Assembly: GCA_946481035.1 (NCBI GenBank)
Contig: CAMLNK010000357.1
Coordinates: 1-5,455 of the forward strand
DNA: 5,455 bases
Reading direction: 5' to 3'
From: an uncultured Dyadobacter sp.
GTDB taxonomy: Bacteria > Bacteroidota > Bacteroidia > Cytophagales > Spirosomataceae
Shown here: positions 1 through 5,455 of the stretch, piece after piece
How the letters are laid out: every line of letters starts with the position of its first letter
How positions within the stretch are numbered: the stretch's first letter is position 1
Made by a program: the position numbers and the translations under genes
Notes under the pieces: generated by a model
What the model was told of the DNA's origin: nothing
The model's database searches: none
Seen by the model: only the letters and a program-made list of their open reading frames with translations

Positions 1-792
1 TTTAGCATAGTCCGTTTCGATACAGTTTCCTTTTTCATCGAAATCGTAAGTTTTCGCGCTCACGCCTTTTGCGAATGGCATCAGTTCCTGCGTTCCCAGG
101 TAACGGTCGTATGATTCCTCGCAGCCGGTAGAAGAACGTTTGATACAGAAGTTACCGAAATCTGGCAGCGTACCTACGTTTTTCATGTTCACCTGTTTCA
201 TCACGCCCGACAACCATTTGCCGTTCGAAGAAGAACCACCGTGATTTTCAACGATGACGTTAATGCCGGTTTTAGATGCAAATTCGCCCAGTTTACTCAA
301 ACCTTCTACCGCCGCTTTTGCGATTTCTTCGTCAGAACCTTTACCGTGTGCATTCACACGGATGGTTTTACAACCGAGGTATTTCGCAGCTTCCACCCAT
401 TTATAGTGGTTTTCAACCGCTTTGTTACGTACCGCAGCGTCGAGTTCGCCGAGGCCGCCTTCGCCGTCGATCATGATCAAGTTGTTGGTCACGCCATTGT
501 CTTTCGCTCTTTTCAAGAGTTCGGCGAGGTAAGTTTTATCTTCTGCTTTGTCTTTGAAGAACTGGTTTACATATTCTACGATCGAGATACCGAACTCTTT
601 TTTAGCGAGTTCAGGGAAATCGAGGTTGGTGAGTTTTTTCGCGAAAAGAGCCTTGTGCAACGACCATTCGGCCAGTGAAATGTCAAACCAAAGCTTTTTG
701 GCAGCCGGTTCGGCGAACAGATCAGTGAATGCAGAGGCAGCAAGCGCAGTGGCTCCGGCCTTTTTAAGGAAATCGCGACGAGAAAAGTCCAT
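1..792 (-). CDS. Tat-exported sugar phosphate isomerase/epimerase (TIM barrel), 3' end missing
   Basis: Partial gene: 264 codons are open from the ATG at 790-792 to the window edge, with no stop, so the C-terminus lies outside. The N-terminus reads [20 protein letters not shown]: a twin-arginine motif (S4-R5-R6-D7-F8-L9) followed by an Ala-rich hydrophobic stretch to about residue 23, with a possible cleavage site near LFA27. This points to folded export to the periplasm, and it fixes the start. The mature part resembles the AP endonuclease family 2 / xylose-isomerase-like barrel: [11 protein letters not shown] (about 36-46), LIMIDGEGG (105-113), RVNAHGKG (145-151), VIVENHGG (179-186, E182 a likely metal ligand), TLPDFGNF (208-215, D211 a likely ligand) and AKTYDFD (246-252). 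Such enzymes isomerise or epimerise sugars or keto-sugars using a divalent metal; the substrate cannot be told here. Full-length relatives are about 290-300 residues, so roughly 30 are missing. It lies 26 bp downstream of the CDF gene on the same strand, suggesting cotranscription. The family call is firm; the reaction is not. Confidence 0.85.
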   Translation of the reverse strand, partial: MDFSRRDFLKKAGATALAASAFTDLFAEPAAKKLWFDISLAEWSLHKALFAKKLTNLDFPELAKKEFGISIVEYVNQFFKDKAEDKTYLAELLKRAKDNGVTNNLIMIDGEGGLGELDAAVRNKAVENHYKWVEAAKYLGCKTIRVNAHGKGSDEEIAKAAVEGLSKLGEFASKTGINVIVENHGGSSSNGKWLSGVMKQVNMKNVGTLPDFGNFCIKRSSTGCEESYDRYLGTQELMPFAKGVSAKTYDFDEKGNCIETDYAK

Positions 793-818
793 GATTGGTT
801 AGAATTTAGATTGATTGT

Positions 819-1832
819 TTATTCCTGAATATTGATTCTGGCTTCACGGTACAGCTTCTCATTTTTGGTGAGCTTGGCTGCGTCCCATTCGATGTCCTGC
901 ACAAATGCGTGCTGGCGGACGGGACAATTGTCGATCCTGCAAAAGTAGCAACATTGGTATACGCACGGATCGGCGTGGACAAAAATTTCCGTTTCGCCCG
1001 GTTGCGAGCCTTTCAGAATGTTTTCGAAATCGTGGATCGTTTCGTGTACCTTTTGCAATTCCCAGTAATAGGGCAATGTCAGATGGCAGTCGATATGCAA
1101 ATCCGAGCCATATTGCTGGGCGCGGAGGTTATGGACGTCGATCCACTCGTCCTTTTTGTTTTCATTTAGTGTTTGAATGACCTTATCCAGCAGCAGTTCA
1201 TCGCTGGCGTCCATCAAACCGGCAACGGATTTACTCACCAGCTGCGACCCGCTGTAAGCCAGGAAAAGCCCGAAAAATAGCGACGCGACGCTGTCGATCC
1301 AGACATAGCCTGTCAGCATGATCAGCCCCACACTCAAAATAAGCATCACACTGCTGATGCTATCGGACATTAAATGCTTTCCATCGGCGACCAATGCCAG
1401 CGAATTGGCCCTGCGGCCTTCCACGAGCAGCTTATAGCCGATCGCCGTGTTTACCAATATTGTGAAAAGAATGAACCCCGAGCCTTCCGCCAGATTTTGA
1501 ATAGGAGCCGGGTCCATCAGCCTTTTCACCGCTTCCACCACGATGAATATCGACGCGATTATGATCAACGCGCCCTCGAAGCCCGCCGAGAAGAACTCTA
1601 CTTTGCCATGGCCGTAAGGGTGGTTCCGGTCTTTGGGTTGAGAGGAAAGGTAAACGCTGTAAAACGCAAAACCGCTGGCGATTACGTTGATGATCGATTC
1701 CAGCGCGTCGCTCAGGATGGCGTTCGAAGAGGTGAGATAAAATGCAAAAAACTTCAATCCTGTCAACAGAATGCTGGCTATAAAAGACAGCATGATGAGA
1801 CGTTGTTTAAGCTTATTTTGGTTTATTTGCAT
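819..1832 (-). CDS. Cation diffusion facilitator (CDF) family metal exporter
   Basis: A 337-residue inner-membrane divalent-metal/proton antiporter; the family exports Zn, Fe, Mn or Co from the cytoplasm as a homodimer. Six membrane helices are visible at about 12-34, 38-62, 84-104, 117-135, 155-175 and 178-198. The N70-HPYGHGK-E79 loop after helix 2 is typical of the family. Helix 5 carries H153-x3-D157, half of the transport site. In helix 2 the partner residues are E45 and N49, where E. coli YiiP has two Asp. The cytoplasmic domain keeps the zinc-binding positions of YiiP: H234, H250, H263, H287 and D289. After these comes a Cys-rich tail (C290, C294, C295, C298, C303) ending in PVRQHAF, a form I recall from Bacteroidota relatives. 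The start at 1832 gives the usual short cytoplasmic N-terminus. The gene diverges from the Nudix gene across 38 bp and precedes the Tat-exported isomerase by 26 bp. Metal specificity cannot be assigned from sequence. Confidence 0.95.
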   Translation of the reverse strand: MQINQNKLKQRLIMLSFIASILLTGLKFFAFYLTSSNAILSDALESIINVIASGFAFYSVYLSSQPKDRNHPYGHGKVEFFSAGFEGALIIIASIFIVVEAVKRLMDPAPIQNLAEGSGFILFTILVNTAIGYKLLVEGRRANSLALVADGKHLMSDSISSVMLILSVGLIMLTGYVWIDSVASLFFGLFLAYSGSQLVSKSVAGLMDASDELLLDKVIQTLNENKKDEWIDVHNLRAQQYGSDLHIDCHLTLPYYWELQKVHETIHDFENILKGSQPGETEIFVHADPCVYQCCYFCRIDNCPVRQHAFVQDIEWDAAKLTKNEKLYREARINIQE

Positions 1833-1854
1833 TTGAGATTTGTCAATGAAAAGC

Positions 1855-1862
1855 CAAAAATA
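1855..1862 (-). promoter_or_regulatory. Possible Bacteroidota -7 box for the CDF gene
   Basis: On the minus strand this reads TATTTTTG, a match to the Bacteroidota -7 consensus TAnnTTTG. It lies 22 bp before the CDF start codon, leaving a short leader. I see no good TTTG-like -33 element at the expected distance, which would fall inside the Nudix coding region. AT-rich DNA yields such matches by chance, so this is tentative. Confidence 0.25.
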
Positions 1863-1870
1863 CTAAGAAA

Positions 1871-2412
1871 ATGCGGGTTATATCCACTGAAAATAACTGG
1901 AAAACACTGTCGTCTGAAACCGTTTATGAGAATGCCTGGCTGGAACTCAGTCACCGTGACGTGATTAACCCCTCGGGCAACAAAGGCATTTACGGTTTGG
2001 TTAAATTCAAAAATCAGGCGATAGGGGTGATCCCGGTGGACAACGACAATAACATTTACCTCGTAGGCCAGTACCGCTACGCGATCGACGAGTATTCCTG
2101 GGAAATCCCGGAAGGCGGCGGAGCGCTGGGCGCCGATCCGCTCGAAGCTGCGAAACGCGAACTGGTCTTCTGGCCGGTAAATGGACCAAACTTTCCCGCA
2201 TTCACACCTCCAACTCGGCAACTAACGAAGAAGGATTCCTCTTCATTGCCGAAGAACTCACACAAGATCAGGCCGAGCCCGAAGATACCGAGGACTTACA
2301 GGTTTGGAAATTGCCCCTCAAAGAAGCGGTAGAAATGGTCATGCGTTCCGAAATCACCGATTCGCTTTCGGTAGCGGCCATCCTGATGACTGCCAGACTG
2401 AAAGGTATCTGA
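1871..2412 (+). pseudogene. Broken Nudix hydrolase (ADP-ribose pyrophosphatase-like), internal deletion and frameshift
   Basis: The 5' part (codons 1-98, 1871-2164) reads as a NUDT5/NudF-like Nudix enzyme: an N-terminal strand region with NPSGNKGIYGLVKFKN (33-48), then GQYRYAIDEYSWEIPEGGG (66-84) and LEAAKREL (91-98). These enzymes hydrolyse ADP-ribose or related nucleoside diphosphates. The Nudix box should continue with xEExG. Instead the frame breaks after CTG at 2162-2164. The family-like sequence resumes in another frame at 2167 (LLAGKWTKLSRIHTSNSAT onward) and runs for 81 codons to TGA at 2410-2412. Restoring 13 bp would give about 184 residues, a normal family length. Without repair, the original frame reads into a 55-residue basic, unrelated tail and stops at TAG 2330-2332 (153 residues). 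The lost segment contains the metal-binding Glu pair, so neither product should be active. An assembly or sequencing error is the main alternative. The next gene starts 1 bp after the original stop. Confidence 0.85.
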
Positions 2413-2413
2413 T

Positions 2414-3028
2414 ATGCTGCAAGCGCTACTTTACGGCACGCTCACCGGCGTCGCATTGTGTCTTACTTTCGGGACCGTATTCTTTTCTTTGGTTCAAAAC
2501 AGCGTCGATAACGGTTACCGCACCGGCATCAAAATCGCTTTCGGCGTATTTATATGCGATATTATCTTCGTTTTCTTCGCCATTTTCGGGACGGCGCTGT
2601 TACCGGATATTCCTAACTTTCAGAAATGGATGGCAGGTGCCGGCGTGGTGTTCCTGACTGCATTGGGTTTGAGCAACATCATCAAAGGCCAGCCTCAGAT
2701 CGCGGAACCCCAAACACGTTTTGGAAACTTTCTTTATTATTTCACAACGGGTTTCCTGCTGAATGGATTGAATCCGGTGAATTTCATCAGCTGGGTTACC
2801 ATCGCTTCGTACATCCGCACGAACCTGCATTACAACCTGAACCAGGTAATGCTCTTCTTCGCAGCGAGTGTGATTGCCGTATTTTTGGTTGAAAGCGCGA
2901 TTGCCGTGTTCGCACACAGGCTCAAAAAGCTATTCACGCCCAGAGTGGTCACGATATTCAACAAAGTGACAGGCGTGGTTTTTATTCTCATCGCCTGTCA
3001 GATTGCTTATACCAATTTTTTGAAGTAG
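2414..3028 (+). CDS. LysE/RhtB-family exporter
   Basis: A 204-residue inner-membrane protein of normal family length with six predicted hydrophobic segments at about 4-24, 39-62, 71-90, 107-131, 145-167 and 180-201. The family exports amino acids (lysine, threonine, homoserine lactone) and similar small solutes; the substrate here is unknown. Supporting features are the charged loop after the first helix (SVDNGYRTGIK, 30-40), the helix-2 segment GVFICDIIF (44-52), and the GLNPVNFISW motif (118-127), which matches the family's conserved Asn-Pro region. The PGP motif usual near residue 18-20 reads F-G-T here, which may be a subgroup trait. The ATG is 1 bp past the ancestral Nudix stop (TGA-T-ATG), so it was probably translated by coupling to that gene. 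The 3' end stops 2 bp before the converging GH3 gene. Confidence 0.88.
   Translation: MLQALLYGTLTGVALCLTFGTVFFSLVQNSVDNGYRTGIKIAFGVFICDIIFVFFAIFGTALLPDIPNFQKWMAGAGVVFLTALGLSNIIKGQPQIAEPQTRFGNFLYYFTTGFLLNGLNPVNFISWVTIASYIRTNLHYNLNQVMLFFAASVIAVFLVESAIAVFAHRLKKLFTPRVVTIFNKVTGVVFILIACQIAYTNFLK
2967..3000. terminator. Perfect 9-bp inverted repeat at the convergent gene ends; possible bidirectional terminator
   Basis: TGACAGGCG (2967-2975) and CGCCTGTCA (2992-3000) are exact reverse complements separated by 16 bases. The hairpin lies in the last coding codons of the LysE-type gene and 31 bp past the stop of the GH3 gene on the other strand. A run of six T (3016-3021) follows on the plus strand but is 15 bases from the stem. 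On the minus strand only a weak CTTTGTTG follows. It is therefore not a textbook intrinsic terminator, but it is the only stem-loop I see at this junction. Confidence 0.35.
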
Positions 3029-3030
3029 CG

Positions 3031-4599
3031 TTATTCTTTAATGTAGCCTTCGGTTTTCAGGAAATTCTTCCAATCACTAATCAGATCTTTCTTGAAAACG
3101 CGGGGGAATTTGTTCTGTCCGCCGAGCTTGCCTTTCGATTCCATCCAGTGGTAAAATGCCTGGTTGGGTAATACGGTCACGAATACTTCCTTCAACGCGT
3201 GACGGCGCTCTACGGCGTAGTCGTCGTTGAGTTCTGCCAGCTTGGCATCGAGTTTCTGTTTCAAAATTTCCGCATTCACATTCGGTTCTTCCACGCCTAC
3301 ATACCAGTCGTGGGCGAACAAGCTGCCATGTTCGATGCCGCAAACGGTAAATTCTTTGACAGATATGCCCATCTCATCCGACACAAGGTCGATCGCCTTG
3401 TTCATATTATCTACCGAAAGGTGCTCGCCGCAAAGGCTGAGGTAATGCTTTGTGCGACCCGTAATGACGATCTCGCCACGTGCTTTGTCCACGAATTTCA
3501 GCGTATCGCCGATCAGGTAGCGCCATGCGCCCGAGCAGGTCGAGAGCAGCAATGCATATTCTTTTCCTTCCTCCACCTGGTCGATCATCAGTGTTTCCGG
3601 GTTATCGAGCATTACGCCGTCAGAATCGAAGTTTTTGGGTGTGAAAGGGACAAATTCAAAGAAAATTCCATTGTCACACACCAGCTCCATACCCACCGCA
3701 CCCGGACGCGACTGGTAGGCGATAAAGCCTTCTGATGCCAGGTAGGTATTAATGTACGTCATCGGTTTACCGAGCAGCTTCTCGAAACCTTTCCGGTAAG
3801 GCTCAAACGAAACACCTCCATGCGCGAAAACCTGCAAGTTGGGCCAGATTTCGTGGATATTCTTTACATTATAATGCGCGATGATCTTTTCGAAAAGCAA
3901 CTGGATCCACGCAGGTACGCCTACCACGAAACCAATGTCCCATTCGCTCGCTACGCGGGTGATCTCTTCGAGTTTCAAACCCCAGTCGCGCTGCGCTGCG
4001 ATTTTCTGGCCGGGCTTGTAATAGGGGCGGAACCAGCGAGGGATTTGCTGGATTTGAATACCACTCAAATCGCCTGCCAGACTTCCGGTGTCGTGCGGGT
4101 TCAGGTTGGTACTGCCGCTGAGCATCAGGAAGCCCTTTTCGTACAGATCAGGCGGAAGGTCTTTGTAATGCCCCAATGACAAGATCTGACGGATACTGGT
4201 CTTTTGAATGGCCTTTGTCATTGCTTTCGTCACGGGAATCTGCTTGGAAGCGGCTTCCGAAGTCCCCGAACTCAATGCGTAGTATTTCACCGTGCCGGGC
4301 CAGCATACGTCCTTATCGCCTTCGAGCGATTTGTGCCACCACTCGTTGAATATCTTGTTGTAATCGTAAACGGGCACCGTGCGCTTGTAGAGCTCGTAAA
4401 ATGCGCCTTTTTCACCGAATAGAATCGAGGAAAGCAGCTCGTCGAAGTTGTATTTCTCCCCGAACTCAGTATATCTGGCCTTGGCCAGCAGTTTGGCCAA
4501 AGTTTTCTTCTGTTGCTGGTGTAAACTTGCCTTGCGGCGGTTGGCAACGATGTTGCTGAAATGGATGCCTTTCTTTAATAAACTGCCTACTAATGCCAT
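3031..4599 (-). CDS. GH3 family (auxin-responsive GH3-like) adenylate-forming protein
   Basis: A 522-residue protein of the GH3 family, which belongs to the acyl-adenylating ANL superfamily. Plant GH3 enzymes activate a carboxylic acid (jasmonate, indole-acetate, benzoates) with ATP and join it to an amino acid; bacterial members have no settled substrate. The three nucleotide motifs are visible in order: LSSGTSEAASKQIPVT (109-124, phosphate loop), YLASE (286-290, E290 the likely Mg ligand) and YLIGD (361-365). They are followed by GRTKHYLSLCGEHLS (381-395) and a C-terminal GGQNKFPRV (493-501) whose K497 fits the mobile-domain lysine region. There is no signal peptide or membrane segment, so it is cytoplasmic. 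Length and motif order fit an intact, probably active enzyme. It begins 14 bp after the surE stop on the same strand, indicating an operon with surE first. The substrate cannot be inferred from these neighbours. Confidence 0.92.
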   Translation of the reverse strand: MALVGSLLKKGIHFSNIVANRRKASLHQQQKKTLAKLLAKARYTEFGEKYNFDELLSSILFGEKGAFYELYKRTVPVYDYNKIFNEWWHKSLEGDKDVCWPGTVKYYALSSGTSEAASKQIPVTKAMTKAIQKTSIRQILSLGHYKDLPPDLYEKGFLMLSGSTNLNPHDTGSLAGDLSGIQIQQIPRWFRPYYKPGQKIAAQRDWGLKLEEITRVASEWDIGFVVGVPAWIQLLFEKIIAHYNVKNIHEIWPNLQVFAHGGVSFEPYRKGFEKLLGKPMTYINTYLASEGFIAYQSRPGAVGMELVCDNGIFFEFVPFTPKNFDSDGVMLDNPETLMIDQVEEGKEYALLLSTCSGAWRYLIGDTLKFVDKARGEIVITGRTKHYLSLCGEHLSVDNMNKAIDLVSDEMGISVKEFTVCGIEHGSLFAHDWYVGVEEPNVNAEILKQKLDAKLAELNDDYAVERRHALKEVFVTVLPNQAFYHWMESKGKLGGQNKFPRVFKKDLISDWKNFLKTEGYIKE

Positions 4600-4613
4600 A
4601 GCTGTTGGTTAAA

Positions 4614-5381
4614 TTACAAATCCCAGGTCGATAGCTTTTTCAACGCTTCGTACTCTGTCAGATCATATTGACATGGCACCACTGAGATATAGTTGTTATC
4701 CAGTGCCCAGACATCGGTATCTTCTTTTTCCGTGTCGAAATTGATAAACTCGCCGGCCATCCAGAGGTAGCCGCGACCATTAGGGTCTACGCGGTAATCG
4801 AATTTTTCCTGCCATTTGGCATGCGCCTGGCGGCAGACTTTAACGCCTTTCAATGGCAGATCAGTCTTTGCGGGAATGTTCACATTCAATGCAATCCCGT
4901 TTGGAATACCATTCTTCAATGCCTGCTCGGTGATCGCCTTGATGAAAGGTACGCCGTGGCTGAAATCGGCATCCTCCCTGAAATCACAAAGTGAAAAGCC
5001 GATCGCCGGAATACCCTCTATCGCCGCCTCAATGGCTGCCGACATCGTGCCGGAATAAAGCACGCTGATCGAGCTGTTGCTGCCGTGGTTGATCCCACTC
5101 ACGACGAGGTCGGGCTTGCGGTCCCGCAACACGTAGTTTTTGGCCAGTTTTACGCAGTCGGCCGGTGTCCCCGAGCATTCGTATTCTGTTACATTATCAA
5201 AAATATGGGTGGAATATAGCCTGAGCGGTTCACCGATGGTAATGGCATGGCCCATTCCGGATTGAGGGCTGTTGGGAGCGACCACGATCACTTCGCCCAG
5301 CGTCTGCATGATTTCAACCAGTGTCCGGATTCCTTTCGAGGTTATTCCGTCGTCATTTGTAACTAAAATGAGGGGTTTCAT
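4614..5381 (-). CDS. surE: 5'/3'-nucleotidase SurE
   Basis: A 255-residue metal-dependent phosphatase that removes phosphate from nucleoside 5'- and 3'-monophosphates, and in some species from short polyphosphate; it is cytoplasmic and linked to stationary-phase survival. The signature residues are all present: ILVTNDDG (5-12) with metal ligands D10 and D11, APNSPQSGMGHAIT (35-48) with S41, CSGTPADCV (69-77), VSGINHGSN (94-102) with N98, and YSGTMSAAIEA (109-119). The length is normal for the family. The ATG at 5379-5381 sits four codons before the first core strand, as in other SurE proteins, so the start is well supported. It is the first visible gene of a minus-strand pair with the GH3 gene 14 bp downstream. 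No purine-rich ribosome binding site is seen before the start. Confidence 0.96.
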   Translation of the reverse strand: MKPLILVTNDDGITSKGIRTLVEIMQTLGEVIVVAPNSPQSGMGHAITIGEPLRLYSTHIFDNVTEYECSGTPADCVKLAKNYVLRDRKPDLVVSGINHGSNSSISVLYSGTMSAAIEAAIEGIPAIGFSLCDFREDADFSHGVPFIKAITEQALKNGIPNGIALNVNIPAKTDLPLKGVKVCRQAHAKWQEKFDYRVDPNGRGYLWMAGEFINFDTEKEDTDVWALDNNYISVVPCQYDLTEYEALKKLSTWDL

Positions 5382-5455
5382 ATATTTCTACTGATCGGGT
5401 GCTTAGCAGCTTCGTGCGATCGGGTCTGCCGGCTCAGTAACATGGTTTTTAAGTG
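5382..5455. other. surE upstream region: leader or end of an unseen gene
   Basis: These 74 bases to the window edge hold no assignable gene. On the minus strand two frames are open from the edge. One ends at TGA 5378-5380, overlapping the surE ATG as ATGA (25 codons, ending HPISRNI). The other ends at TAA 5403-5405 (16 codons, ending DPIARSC). Either could be the tail of an upstream gene. An ATG at 5442-5444 on the plus strand could instead begin a divergent gene. An 8-bp direct repeat GATCGGGT occurs at 5393-5400 and 5418-5425. No TAnnTTTG promoter box is seen. The window is too short to choose. Confidence 0.3.

Noticed and set aside
241..678. Plus-strand open frame of 145 codons
   Set aside because: It lies wholly antisense to the Tat-exported isomerase, whose minus-strand frame shows clear family motifs. 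The antisense product is Phe/Arg-rich with no recognisable domain.
1811..1830. Plus-strand TAnnTTTG-like promoter for the Nudix gene (TATTTTGG, TATTTGC)
   Set aside because: Each candidate misses the consensus spacing by at least one base, so I do not annotate it.
1374..1964. Plus-strand open frame of 196 codons crossing the CDF gene and the Nudix start
   Set aside because: It is antisense to the well-supported CDF gene, and its end overlaps the start of the family-like Nudix coding sequence. The composition is Arg/His-rich shadow-like.
1823..2221. Minus-strand open frame of 132 codons over the Nudix region
   Set aside because: It is antisense to the Nudix 5' part, which matches its family strongly. 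No domain is visible.
2165..2332. The 55-residue tail of the frameshifted Nudix reading as a novel C-terminal domain
   Set aside because: The alternate frame over the same bases is clearly the normal Nudix C-terminus, so the tail is an out-of-frame artefact.
1871..2412. Programmed ribosomal frameshift to rescue the Nudix enzyme
   Set aside because: There is no slippery heptamer at the break, and the catalytic EExG codons are missing from every frame, so a shift would not restore activity.
3199..3735. Plus-strand open frame of 178 codons
   Set aside because: It is antisense to the GH3 gene over its conserved C-terminal motifs and has no recognisable domain.

Overview
The window looks like ordinary chromosomal DNA from a Bacteroidota member, most likely order Cytophagales and plausibly Dyadobacter- or Spirosoma-like. 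This is inferred from the protein families (a bacterial GH3 protein, a CDF transporter with a Cys-rich tail, a Tat-exported sugar isomerase), the general absence of purine-rich Shine-Dalgarno sites before the starts, and a roughly balanced base composition by eye. I see no insertion sequence, phage gene, CRISPR array, tRNA or rRNA. Six protein-coding loci fill almost all of it.

Layout. Positions 1-792 (minus) hold the first 264 codons of a twin-arginine-exported TIM-barrel sugar isomerase/epimerase that runs off the left edge. Positions 819-1832 (minus) encode a cation diffusion facilitator metal exporter, 26 bp upstream of the isomerase, so the two probably share a transcript. A 38-bp divergent gap (1833-1870) separates the CDF gene from a plus-strand pair: an ADP-ribose-pyrophosphatase-like Nudix hydrolase gene (1871-2412), which is broken, and a LysE/RhtB-type exporter (2414-3028), whose ATG lies 1 bp after the original Nudix stop codon. 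The exporter converges tail to tail, with a 2-bp gap, on a minus-strand pair: surE (4614-5381), then a GH3-family adenylate-forming enzyme (3031-4599), 14 bp apart. The last 74 bases (5382-5455) hold the surE leader or the end of another gene.

The strongest anomaly is in the Nudix gene. Its sequence is family-like up to the 'AAKREL' part of the Nudix box and again, in another frame, from 'LLAGKW' to the stop. The missing stretch corresponds to about 13 bp and would have encoded the catalytic '-EExG' residues. It is either a real inactivating deletion, possibly by slippage between short ACTG repeats, or an assembly error.

The genes do not form an obvious single pathway. They read as housekeeping and repair-type functions: metal efflux, nucleotide-phosphate clean-up by SurE and formerly the Nudix enzyme, amino-acid or metabolite export, and an acyl-adenylating enzyme of unknown substrate. 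I found no convincing new multi-gene system. The items most worth a second look are the Nudix lesion, the surE-GH3 pairing, and the altered metal site and Cys cluster of the CDF protein.
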